This document shows positions 8,320-15,368 of a stretch of 36,900 bases of DNA, piece after piece. The stretch is from Micromonospora cabrerizensis. Lineage in GTDB: Bacteria > Actinomycetota > Actinomycetes > Mycobacteriales > Micromonosporaceae. How positions within the stretch are numbered: position 1 is the stretch's first letter; each line of letters starts with the position of its first letter. The stretch lies in the NCBI RefSeq assembly GCF_022230955.1, contig NZ_JAKKFI010000004.1, positions 1 through 36,900 on the forward strand, given 5' to 3'. The notes under the pieces were generated by a model. That model made no database searches. It saw only the letters and a list, made by a program, of their open reading frames with translations, and was not told where the DNA came from. A program made the position numbers and the translations under genes.

Positions 8320-8351
8320 GCGGGTTAACTCCCCGGCGCTCGCGGGTTAAC
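8320..8351. promoter_or_regulatory. Paired GCGGGTTAAC elements in the pseB / 8614 divergent promoter region
   Basis: The 365-bp stretch 8249-8613 contains no gene. Two direct copies of gcgggttaac begin at 8320 and 8342, 22 bp (about two helical turns) apart, 72-103 bp upstream of the pseB start. On the minus strand a TAGCGT lies nearer the gene, within ggttagcgtctc at about 8305-8316, and is a possible -10. The same rare GTTAAC core recurs before other genes of the locus. Confidence 0.4.
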
Positions 8352-8613
8352 CGCGACCCCTGCTCCTGTGAATGCCGGGCACCGCGCAGGCGAACACTTC
8401 CGGCCTTCCCGTAACGGGCCTGACCTGGCCACATTGGGCCGTTACAGTGACCGCGCGAGTGGCCCCGGCGGCACGTTCCCAGCCGGTCACCGCGTTCACC
8501 CGACCTCCGCACCAGCCCGGTGCGGACGGCTCACCCCGAGCGTCACCGACGCGGGCCCACCTGCCCGCCGGGTTCGCGCGGGCCCGGTCCGGCTGGCAAC
8601 TCTGGAGGCGTTG

Positions 8614-10353
8614 ATGGCATCCGGTAGCGACGTGATCGAACGGCCGGAGGTGCTGGCCGCGACGTCCGACGCCACACCCGCGCGGCGCTGGTTGGTGCCA
8701 CTGCTGCTGGTCGTCGGTTGGGTGCTCAGCGTCGCCTGGCGGATGTGGCTGTCCCGGCACATCGTGATGCCGATCGCGCACACCGACGAGGACAGCTACC
8801 TGAACACCGCCCGCGCGCTGGCCGGCGGGCCGGGTGGCTTCAGCAGCGAGAACGACCTGCTGCGCCGGGTCGGCTACCCGATGCTGATCTCGCCGGCGTT
8901 CCTCGGGGACCGGGATTTCAGCGACAGCTACCGGCTCGTCCAGCTGATCAACGCGATGGTGAACTCGGCGCTGCTGCCGCTGGCGTACCTGCTCGGTCGC
9001 CGCCTGCTGCGGCTGCGCCGGTCGTACGCGCTGCTCGGCGCGCTCGCGGCGGCGACGCTGCCGGCCACCGCCTTCTACGCGGGCGTCGCCATGATCGACA
9101 CGGTGATGGCCCCGCTGGTGGTCGCCTGGCTGCTCGCCGTGCACCGCTGGATCGAGCGGCCCGGTCCGCTCGCCGCCGCCACCGTCGGTCTGCTGGTCGG
9201 CGGGTTCCACCTGCTGCACTCCCGGGGCCTGGTGATCGTGGCGGTGCACGCCGGGTTGGTCCTGCTGCTGTTCGCCCGCCGCCGGGTCGGCCCGCCCGCG
9301 ATCCTCGCGGCGCTGCTGCCGGTGCTCGCCATGGCGCTCGTCAACGCCGCGGCCATCCGCTACCTCGGCGACAAGGTCTACCTGCTCGGCAGCACGCCCG
9401 GCGGTGGCACCGTCGAGGCGGTCGCCTCCGTCCAGGGGGTGGTCCGCGTCGGCGCGGGCGTCACCACCCAGCTCTGGTACCTCGTGGTGATCACGTTCGG
9501 GATGGCGGGGGTGGCCTGGGCCGCCGCCGTCCGCGAGCTGTGGCGCCCACAGCACGGTGACGCCGCCCGCTGGACGATGGGCGTGGCGCTGGTGGTGACC
9601 GTCGGGGTGGCCGGCGGCGCGTCGGTGATCCTGGCCGGCATCACCGGCAAGCCCCTGGATGCGATCTACGGCCGCTACGTGCAGATGCTGGCGCCGTTCT
9701 GGCTGCTGGTCGGGCTCGGGGTGCTGCTCACCGCCGGCCGCCGGGTGGTCCTGCGCCGGGCCACCGTCGCGGTGGCCCTGCTGGTCGGCGGCGGCGCCCT
9801 GATCGCCGTCCGGCTCGCGTACGTGGCCAGTCGCGGAAACTACCTGCGCTACGGCGGTTTCGGCGCACCGGACCTGATGGCGTTGACCGGGAGCTGGCGG
9901 GAGATGCGACCGGTCGTCGGGTCCCTGGTCGGCATCGCCGGCCTGCTGCTGCTCGTCGCCGCAGCCGTGCTGGTGCCCCGGCTGCGGATGCCGGTGCTCG
10001 GCGTCCTCGTGGTGGCCAACCTCGTGACCATGCAGGTGATCGACCAACGGATGGTGCGGCCCTTCGTCGCGAGCAGCGCGCCGACGCCCCGGGTCGCCGA
10101 CGTCCGGGTGCGCCCCGGCGAGCGGGTGTGGGCCTCGACCGGCGTCCACTACATCATGCGGTTCAACCTGAGCCACCAGGTGACCTGGACCGACGTCCGG
10201 TGGTTCGGCGACCAGGAGCCGCCGGCCGCGGCGCAGGTGGTGTTCGCCCGGTGGGCACCCGGTCAGGCCGACGACTGGGACGGCACCGCGTACGGCTTCG
10301 TCCGACTCGGGGGCAACCCGGTGCAGCACTGGGCGGCCTGGCGACGAGTCTGA
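8614..10353 (+). CDS. GT-C-like polytopic membrane glycosyltransferase
   Basis: This 579-aa integral membrane protein has a first membrane span at about residues 25-45, followed directly by HTDEDSYLNTA (D58, E59, D60). That acidic motif in the first extracytoplasmic loop is the hallmark of GT-C enzymes that use polyprenyl-phosphate sugars. Roughly ten further hydrophobic spans follow, then a soluble C-terminal region of about 80 residues (RVRPGERVWASTGVHY onward). The ATG at 8614 has GGAGG upstream; TTG 8611 is an alternative. It is divergent from pseB. It probably glycosylates a surface polymer or lipid-linked intermediate outside the membrane; donor and acceptor are unknown. Confidence 0.75.
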   Translation: MASGSDVIERPEVLAATSDATPARRWLVPLLLVVGWVLSVAWRMWLSRHIVMPIAHTDEDSYLNTARALAGGPGGFSSENDLLRRVGYPMLISPAFLGDRDFSDSYRLVQLINAMVNSALLPLAYLLGRRLLRLRRSYALLGALAAATLPATAFYAGVAMIDTVMAPLVVAWLLAVHRWIERPGPLAAATVGLLVGGFHLLHSRGLVIVAVHAGLVLLLFARRRVGPPAILAALLPVLAMALVNAAAIRYLGDKVYLLGSTPGGGTVEAVASVQGVVRVGAGVTTQLWYLVVITFGMAGVAWAAAVRELWRPQHGDAARWTMGVALVVTVGVAGGASVILAGITGKPLDAIYGRYVQMLAPFWLLVGLGVLLTAGRRVVLRRATVAVALLVGGGALIAVRLAYVASRGNYLRYGGFGAPDLMALTGSWREMRPVVGSLVGIAGLLLLVAAAVLVPRLRMPVLGVLVVANLVTMQVIDQRMVRPFVASSAPTPRVADVRVRPGERVWASTGVHYIMRFNLSHQVTWTDVRWFGDQEPPAAAQVVFARWAPGQADDWDGTAYGFVRLGGNPVQHWAAWRRV

Positions 10354-10354
10354 C

Positions 10355-10443
10355 CCGCCGCGCCCCCGGCGGAGAACGCTGTCCGTGAACGACGGATGTC
10401 CGTCGGGGGCACTGTCGGTTAATGGTTTCGGTCGGCAGTGGAA
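10355..10443. terminator. Hairpin cluster between convergent genes
   Basis: Three small inverted repeats fill the gap between the GT-C gene and the converging pseH: ccgccg/cggcgg (10355-10372), cgacgga/tccgtcg (10390-10105 region, right arm ending at 10405) and a cactg/cagtg pair spanning about 10410-10443. Their position suggests bidirectional termination. No T-run is seen. Confidence 0.4.
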
Positions 10444-10456
10444 ATATGTGCGGCAA

Positions 10457-10966
10457 TCAGCGCTGGCGGCGGTCGGCGCGGGCCAGTGAAATCGGGATGA
10501 CCGTGATTTCCCGGCCGTCGGACAGCTCCTGCCGGGGAGTCCCCTCGACGAATCGGAAACGCCGGTTCATCTGTCGTACGACGACATTGTGCGCGAGCAC
10601 CTCACCGTCGAGTCGGTCCAGGTGCAGCCCGTCGAAGGCGTACTCGACGGCCTCCCGCATGACCCCCAGCCAGGCGGGCAGGGTCTCGCCCCGCCGGTCC
10701 AGCCCGTCGGCGTCGAGATAGAAGCCCCACGCACCCGATCGAGGGCTCTCCAACCGCAGGTCGAAGAAGGTGACCACACCGCAGGGCAGGTCCTCGCGGA
10801 CGTACACCAGAACCCGCCGGGACGGGTCGCCACGGACCGCCGACCACCACCGGGCGTGCTCCTCGGCGGTGATCTCGTGACTGGTCTTGCTGACCTGGCG
10901 GTTCGTTTCCTGATTACGCCAGGACAACATCAGGTGAACGTCGTCCGCCGTCGCTTCGCGCAGCAC
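10457..10966 (-). CDS. pseH: PseH-like GNAT N-acyltransferase
   Basis: PseH acetylates the C4 amino group of UDP-4-amino-4,6-dideoxy-L-AltNAc using acetyl-CoA. This 169-aa protein has the GNAT_3 layout of the family: LREATADDVHLMLSWRNQ at the N-terminus, WGFYLDADGLDR around the acyl-CoA-binding strand, EYAFDGLHLDRLDGEVLAHN, and a C-terminal NRRFRFVEG. The start is a GTG at 10966 with only a weak ribosome site and a minus-strand GTTAAG 15 bases upstream. It diverges from the ACP operon across a 100-bp gap, which raises the possibility that its donor is an acyl-ACP rather than acetyl-CoA (inference). Confidence 0.83.
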   Translation of the reverse strand: MLREATADDVHLMLSWRNQETNRQVSKTSHEITAEEHARWWSAVRGDPSRRVLVYVREDLPCGVVTFFDLRLESPRSGAWGFYLDADGLDRRGETLPAWLGVMREAVEYAFDGLHLDRLDGEVLAHNVVVRQMNRRFRFVEGTPRQELSDGREITVIPISLARADRRQR

Positions 10967-11053
10967 GTGCGTCTCGCTTTCTTAACTGTTCACGTCCGGT
11001 CGGAGCACCTTACCTGGGCCTACCGGGAAAGCAGATATGCATTCGTTGGGTTG

Positions 11054-11059
11054 TAGACT
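11054..11059 (+). promoter_or_regulatory. Probable -10 of the ACP operon, leaderless
   Basis: TAGACT matches TANNNT and ends seven bases before the ATG at 11067. No ribosome site precedes that ATG, so the mRNA may begin at or next to the start codon. The -35 is not clear. Confidence 0.4.
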
Positions 11060-11066
11060 GCGGCGC

Positions 11067-11318
11067 ATGAACGAATTGAGTCGCTCGCAGATTCGCGACC
11101 TCATGGCTCAGGTGCTGAAGAACCAGGACAAGGAGCTGCCCGAGGACGACTCGGCGCAGTTGCGGGAGATCGGCTTCCGGTCGCTCGACTTCTCCGAGCT
11201 GGCGCTGCGGGTGGAGGACGAGACGGGGGAGGAGCTCAACTTCGACGCCCCCGGCCTGCGCCGCATCGCCACCGTCTCCGACGTCCTCGACTTCCTCGTC
11301 GAGCTACAGCACCAGTGA
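11067..11318 (+). CDS. Stand-alone acyl carrier protein
   Basis: This small acidic protein (83 aa) has the four-helix ACP pattern. S39 in REIGFRSLDFSELALRVE is the expected phosphopantetheine attachment serine. The usual Asp before it (DSL) is Arg here (RSL), which is uncommon and may mark recognition by a dedicated transferase and partners. The downstream ligase starts at a GTG that overlaps this stop codon (GTGA), so ACP and ligase are translationally coupled. It is the first gene of a four-gene operon (ACP, ligase, reductase, PPTase-like). The neighbours lack a ketosynthase, arguing against general fatty acid synthesis. Confidence 0.85.
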   Translation: MNELSRSQIRDLMAQVLKNQDKELPEDDSAQLREIGFRSLDFSELALRVEDETGEELNFDAPGLRRIATVSDVLDFLVELQHQ

Positions 11319-12769
11319 CCGTCGCGACGGCGGGCCACCCCACACCCACGCACCCGGAGCCGGCCGGCCTCGACAACCGGCTCGTCGTCGGTGGTGCCAC
11401 GACGACCTGGCGTTCGCTACCGCTGCCCACCCTGCCCGACCCCGCGGCGGTGCTCGCCCACTCCGCCCTGCACGCGCTCGCCGCCGCCCGGCAGCACGCG
11501 GCGTACGGCACCGAGCTGTTGCTGAGCACCGCGAGTCGGGTCGACGCCCAGATGCGTACGGAGTTGCGCGAAGCCGGGTTCACCGTGAGCGTCCTCGACG
11601 GCGACGGCGTACACCCGAACCCCCCGGCCCGGCCGCGCGCCGCCGAGCCCGGCCGGCTGTGGCTGCTGACCTCGGGCTCGACCGGGCGTCCCAAACGGGT
11701 CGGGCACACCCTCGACACGCTGACCACCGTGCGGGCCGACCAGCCGGACCGGACGTGGCTCTGCCCGTACGCCCCCGGCACGTACGCCTGGTGGCAGGTG
11801 GTCACCCTGTCGCTGACCCAGCCCGGTCAGCACCTGGTGGTGGTCGAGCCCGACGAGCTGGACGACTGGCCCGCGGTTGCCGCCGCGCACGGCGTCGACG
11901 CCGCCTCCGGCACGCCCACCTTCTGGCGTCGCACCCTCTACCGCGACGCCGCCGCGCTGGCCCGGGTGCCGCTGCGCCAGATCACCCTCGGTGGTGAGCC
12001 GGTGGACCAGGCCATCCTCGACCAGCTCCGCGACGTCTTCCCCACGGCCCGGATCTCCTGGATCTACGCGTCCTCCGAGGTGGGGGCGTCCATTGTGGTG
12101 CACGACGGGCGGGCCGGCTTCCCGGTCGACTGGCTGGACCGCGAGACCCCGGGCCGGCCGACGCTCTCCGTCCGCGACGACGAGCTGGTGGTCACCTCCC
12201 CGCACCACGGGGCCGGGTTGGCCGGCCCGATCCGCACCGGTGACCGGGTGCAGGTGCTCGACGGCCGGGTGCTGATCACCGGCCGACTGGATTCCGACGA
12301 GATCAACGTCGGTGGCAGCAAGGTCTCCGCCGGTGTGGTCCGTGGTGTGCTCTCCGGACATCCGGCGGTGGCCTGGGCCCGCGTGACCGGCCGCCGCGCA
12401 CCGGTGCTCGGCCGGATGGTGGTCGCCGAGGTGGTCCTCACCCCCGCCGCCCCGACCGCCGATGCCGATGCCGATGCCGTCGCCGTCGCCGTCGCCGCCG
12501 TCGCCGTCGCCGTCGCCGGCTCGATCGAGGCCGCCGACCCCGCCGTCGCCGCCGGCTTGACCGAGGCCGTCGGCTCCACCGAGGCCGCGGACTCCGCCGG
12601 CCAGACTGACCCCGCCGGGCACCCGGCCGGGCGTCCGGCGGCCGGCGTGCCCGACGAGGCCGCGCTGGTCCGCTGGTGCGCCGACCGGCTTCCCGAGCAC
12701 GCGGTGCCACGCCGGATCCGCGTGCTGACCGAGATTCCCGTCAAGGAGACCCTGAAGAGCGATGTCTGA
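11315..12769 (+). CDS. ANL-superfamily acyl-AMP ligase (probable acyl-ACP ligase)
   Basis: This 484-aa adenylating enzyme should activate a carboxylic acid with ATP and transfer it to the ACP encoded just upstream. Core motifs are in order: LLTSGSTGRPK (about 117-127, phosphate loop), LGGEPVD, IYASSEVG (A5), IRTGDRV (A7), GRLDSDEINVGGSKVS (A8 hinge) and a terminal IPVKETLK with K481 in the A10 lysine position. The small C-terminal domain is interrupted at about residues 381-447 by an Ala/Asp/Val-rich repeat insert. The protein is shorter at the N-terminus than typical acyl-CoA synthetases. The stop overlaps the next ATG by eight bases. The acid substrate is unknown. Confidence 0.85.
   Translation: MTVATAGHPTPTHPEPAGLDNRLVVGGATTTWRSLPLPTLPDPAAVLAHSALHALAAARQHAAYGTELLLSTASRVDAQMRTELREAGFTVSVLDGDGVHPNPPARPRAAEPGRLWLLTSGSTGRPKRVGHTLDTLTTVRADQPDRTWLCPYAPGTYAWWQVVTLSLTQPGQHLVVVEPDELDDWPAVAAAHGVDAASGTPTFWRRTLYRDAAALARVPLRQITLGGEPVDQAILDQLRDVFPTARISWIYASSEVGASIVVHDGRAGFPVDWLDRETPGRPTLSVRDDELVVTSPHHGAGLAGPIRTGDRVQVLDGRVLITGRLDSDEINVGGSKVSAGVVRGVLSGHPAVAWARVTGRRAPVLGRMVVAEVVLTPAAPTADADADAVAVAVAAVAVAVAGSIEAADPAVAAGLTEAVGSTEAADSAGQTDPAGHPAGRPAAGVPDEAALVRWCADRLPEHAVPRRIRVLTEIPVKETLKSDV
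12458..12518 (+). repeat. GCCGAT/GCCGTC simple-sequence tract inside the ligase gene
   Basis: About three gccgat units run into a series of gccgtc units, encoding alternating Ala-Asp and then Ala-Val. The six-base periodicity keeps the frame, so changes in copy number would alter linker length rather than switch the gene off. Confidence 0.8.
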
Positions 12770-13517
12770 CCCCGCCGACACCCAGCTCGTCCCACCCAGC
12801 TCCGTGGTCCTCGTCTCCGGCGGCTCCCGGGGGCTGGGCCTGGCCATCGTCACCGACCTGCTCGACGCCGGCGTACGGGTCGCCGCGTTCGCCCGTACCG
12901 TCACCCCGGAGCTGGAGAAACTCACCGCCGAGCATCCCGACCAGGTGTGTGTCGGCTCGGTGGACGTCACCGACCTGCGCGCCGCGCAGAGCTTCGTCCG
13001 CGAGGTGGAGCAGCGCCTCGGCCCGATCGACGGCATCGTCAACAACGCCGCCATCGGGCAGGACTCCCTGCACGTGCACACCGCCAACGACGACATCGCC
13101 CGGATCATCGAGACCAACCTGACCGCCCCGCTGCAACTGACCCGGCTGGTGGTCCGCCGGATGCTCGGCAAGGGGCTACGCGGGCGGATCGTCAACATCA
13201 CCTCGATCTGCGCGCAGCGCGGCTTCCCGGGCCTGGTCGCGTACTCGGCCACGAAGGGCGGGATGGACGCCGCCACGCGCTCACTCGCCCGGGAGTTGGG
13301 CGGCCGGATGCTGGTCAACGCGGTGGCGCCCGGCTTCTTCGCCTCGGAGATGTCCGCCGTGCTCGGCCCGACGCAGCTCGAGCAGATCGTGCGCCGCACC
13401 CCGACCGGTCACCTGACCGAGCCGGTGGAGGTCGTGCCGGTCGTACGGATGCTGCTGCGCGAGCACACCAACATCAACGGCCAGGTGATCGTGGTGGACG
13501 GTGCCGCCTCCATCTGA
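12762..13517 (+). CDS. FabG-like SDR, probable 3-oxoacyl-ACP reductase
   Basis: This 251-aa classical short-chain dehydrogenase has SGGSRGLG (19-26) as the NADP-binding loop, NNAAIG as the structural NNAG-type motif, and the catalytic S148 (ITSICAQRG), Y161 and K165 (AYSATKGG). The C-terminal NINGQVIVVDGAAS is typical of FabG relatives. Placed after an ACP and an acyl-ACP ligase with overlapping reading frames, it most plausibly reduces a 3-oxoacyl group on that ACP, or oxidises a 3-hydroxyacyl group. A sugar substrate cannot be excluded from sequence alone. Confidence 0.83.
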   Translation: MSDPADTQLVPPSSVVLVSGGSRGLGLAIVTDLLDAGVRVAAFARTVTPELEKLTAEHPDQVCVGSVDVTDLRAAQSFVREVEQRLGPIDGIVNNAAIGQDSLHVHTANDDIARIIETNLTAPLQLTRLVVRRMLGKGLRGRIVNITSICAQRGFPGLVAYSATKGGMDAATRSLARELGGRMLVNAVAPGFFASEMSAVLGPTQLEQIVRRTPTGHLTEPVEVVPVVRMLLREHTNINGQVIVVDGAASI

Positions 13518-13947
13518 CCTGGACCGGCTGGTCCGGCCCCGACCGGTGCCCGGTCTGCTCGTCGCGGCCGAGCGGCACCTGCGGATCGGCGCTCCCGCCG
13601 ACCTGACCGACGCGCTGACCCGCAGTCACCTCGACGACGGGCGCTGCGTCGGCTGGTACGGCCCGCCGACACCCGGATGGCGGGTGGCCGTCGACGCGGA
13701 ACGCCTGGCCGCTCCGGTGCCCCCGGCGCTGGCCCGCCGGTTCGGTGTGGAGGACTTCTGGGCGCGGTGGACCCGCGCCGAGTGCTGCTGCAAGCTGGCC
13801 GACGTCCCGGTGGCGGCGTGGTGGCGTCGCCACGGGCTGGGCACGCCAGCGGACGGCTCGGCGGTCTGGCGGACCCTGTGGCTGGCCGACCTGGTGGTCA
13901 CCGTCGGCTTCACACCCAACGACCGCCGCCCCGCCCCCCGCCCGTAA
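13501..13947 (+). CDS. Small divergent 4'-phosphopantetheinyl transferase-like protein
   Basis: This 148-aa protein has the two blocks expected of a Sfp/AcpT-type transferase at the right spacing: VAVDAERL (D65, E67, the metal-binding D-x-E) and FWARWTRAECCCK (W90, E94, K98, matching W-T-x-x-E-x-x-x-K). It is shorter than usual, with the N-terminal half reduced and the final part trimmed. The GTG start overlaps the reductase by 17 bases, and no other start fits better. It would convert the operon's ACP from apo to holo form. The assignment rests on two short motifs and the context. Confidence 0.62.
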   Translation: MPPPSDLDRLVRPRPVPGLLVAAERHLRIGAPADLTDALTRSHLDDGRCVGWYGPPTPGWRVAVDAERLAAPVPPALARRFGVEDFWARWTRAECCCKLADVPVAAWWRRHGLGTPADGSAVWRTLWLADLVVTVGFTPNDRRPAPRP

Positions 13948-13994
13948 AAGCAACCCCAACCCCACCCCCGCGCCCAGCGCCCCGCCCCCCGCGC

Positions 13995-14072
13995 CGTCGA
14001 TCAAGGAGTTGTGGTGCCCGGGCATAGCGGACACCAGGGGTGTAAGCCCCCACCACAACTCGATGATCGACG
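13995..14072. terminator. Strong 22-bp inverted repeat between convergent genes
   Basis: The arms 13995-14016 and 14051-14072 match at 20 of 22 positions (cgtcgatca...gagttgtggtg and its complement). The 34-base loop contains a smaller acacc/ggtgt pair. It lies between the plus-strand PPTase-like gene and the end of minus-strand pseI, as expected for a bidirectional terminator. Confidence 0.65.
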
Positions 14073-14140
14073 CGGCCCGGCCAAACGCGGCCCGGCCAAA
14101 CGCGGCCCGGCCAAACGCGGCCCGGCCAAACGCGGCCCGG
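14071..14140. repeat. 15-bp tandem repeat, four full copies
   Basis: The unit cgcggcccggccaaa is repeated exactly four times (14071-14130) and followed by a partial copy. It starts inside the right arm of the preceding hairpin and ends about 40 bp before the pseI stop. It encodes nothing convincing. The copies are identical, which suggests recent expansion. Confidence 0.9.
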
Positions 14141-14182
14141 CCCGGCCTGGCGGCATTGGGCCGGGCCGGGCTTGGGCGACGG

Positions 14183-15235
14183 TCAGATTTGGTTCCAGCT
14201 CAGGGGGGTGCCCCGGGGGACGTCGGTGGTGAAGGTGCGGCCCAGCACCCGGTCGATCTCCACGGGGGCCAGCCCGCCGGCCGGTCGGATCGACCGCACA
14301 TTGTGGACGTTCACCGGATCGCCGGCCCGCACGTCCTCGACCACGAACAGCGAACGGCGGAACCGCAGTCCCTCCCGCTCGGCCGGGGTGGGGCCGATCG
14401 CGGTGCCGCCCAGTGCCGCGTACGCGCGGCCGGACTCGGCGACCAGGGCCGTCAGCTCCGCCGGGTTCAGCGAGAAGTCCGAGTCCACGCCGCCGTCGGC
14501 CCGGTCCAGCGTGACGTGCTTCTCGATGAAGCAGGCGCCGAGCGCCACCGAGGCGACCGCCACCCCGATGCCGGGCGTGTGGTCGGACAGCCCGACCGGC
14601 ACGTCGAACGCGCCGGCCAGCACCGGCAGGCGGCGCAGGTTGCTGTCGGCCGGCGGCGCCGGGTAGGACGCGGTGCAGGCCAGCAGGACGATGCCCGCCG
14701 CGCCACCATCACGGGCGGTGCGTACGGCGGCGTCGATCTCGGCGACCGTCGCCATGCCCGTGGAGATCACCATCGGCTTGCCGGTGCTGGCCACGAGCCG
14801 GATCAGCGGCAGGTCGACCAGCTCCGACGACGCGATCTTGTACGCGGGGACGTCCAGTGACTCCAGCAGCTCCACGGCGGTCGCGTCGAACGGTGACGAG
14901 AAGACGGTCAGCCCGCGCTCCCGCGCCCGCTCGAAGATCGGGGCGTGCCACTCGTACGGGGTGTGCGCCCGCTCGTAGAGGCGGTACAGGTTCTCCCCGC
15001 CCCACAGCTCGTGCCCGCTGGAGATCCGGAACGCCGGGGTGTCGACGTCGATGGTGATGGTGTCCGGCCGGTACGTCTGGAGCTTCAGCGCGTGCGCACC
15101 ACTCTCGGCCACCGCGTCGACGATGGCCAGCGCCCGGTTCAGATCGCCGTTGTGGTTGCCGGACATCTCGGCGACCACGAACGGTCGCTCCCCGGCCCCG
15201 ACCGCGTGCGGTCCGATTGTGATTGTCGCCGTCAT
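14183..15235 (-). CDS. pseI: PseI pseudaminic acid synthase (NeuB family)
   Basis: PseI condenses the 6-deoxy-diacetamido-altrose with phosphoenolpyruvate to give the nine-carbon pseudaminic acid. This 350-aa protein has the NeuB TIM-barrel motifs EMSGNHNGD, LKLQTY, YKIASSEL, STGMAT, CTASYPAP, GLSDHTPG and FIEKHVTLDR, then DSDFSL. A C-terminal SAF (antifreeze-like) domain follows from RRSLFVVEDVRAGDPV to VLGRTFTTDVPRGTPL. The ATG at 15235 is the clear start. It lies 133 bp downstream of a GT2 gene in the same direction and converges with the ACP operon. Confidence 0.92.
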   Translation of the reverse strand: MTATITIGPHAVGAGERPFVVAEMSGNHNGDLNRALAIVDAVAESGAHALKLQTYRPDTITIDVDTPAFRISSGHELWGGENLYRLYERAHTPYEWHAPIFERARERGLTVFSSPFDATAVELLESLDVPAYKIASSELVDLPLIRLVASTGKPMVISTGMATVAEIDAAVRTARDGGAAGIVLLACTASYPAPPADSNLRRLPVLAGAFDVPVGLSDHTPGIGVAVASVALGACFIEKHVTLDRADGGVDSDFSLNPAELTALVAESGRAYAALGGTAIGPTPAEREGLRFRRSLFVVEDVRAGDPVNVHNVRSIRPAGGLAPVEIDRVLGRTFTTDVPRGTPLSWNQI

Positions 15236-15368
15236 TCCGACCTCTGCTCAGGGATGCCCGCACCGGGGTGCGGTGGTGCTGTCGTCGTCCGACCGGTGGG
15301 CGGGCGACCTGGAAAACCAGGGCGCCGGAGGCCAACCCGGCCTCCGGCGTGGTGTGCGGTGGGTGCGG

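Noticed and set aside
8347..10329. A 660-codon minus-strand frame opposite the GT-C gene
   Set aside because: Its product is His/Gln/Arg/Asp-rich without any fold, whereas the plus strand encodes clear membrane spans and has a good ribosome site.
12458..12518. Phase-variable contingency locus
   Set aside because: The repeat unit is six bases, so slippage keeps the reading frame and cannot switch the gene on and off.
11067..12769. D-alanylation (DltA/DltC) system
   Set aside because: There is no DltB/DltD, the ligase lacks DltA-like length and context, and a FabG-like reductase with overlapping frames fits acyl rather than alanyl chemistry better.
14071..14140. CRISPR-like array
   Set aside because: The 15-bp units are directly adjacent without spacers, and no cas genes are present.
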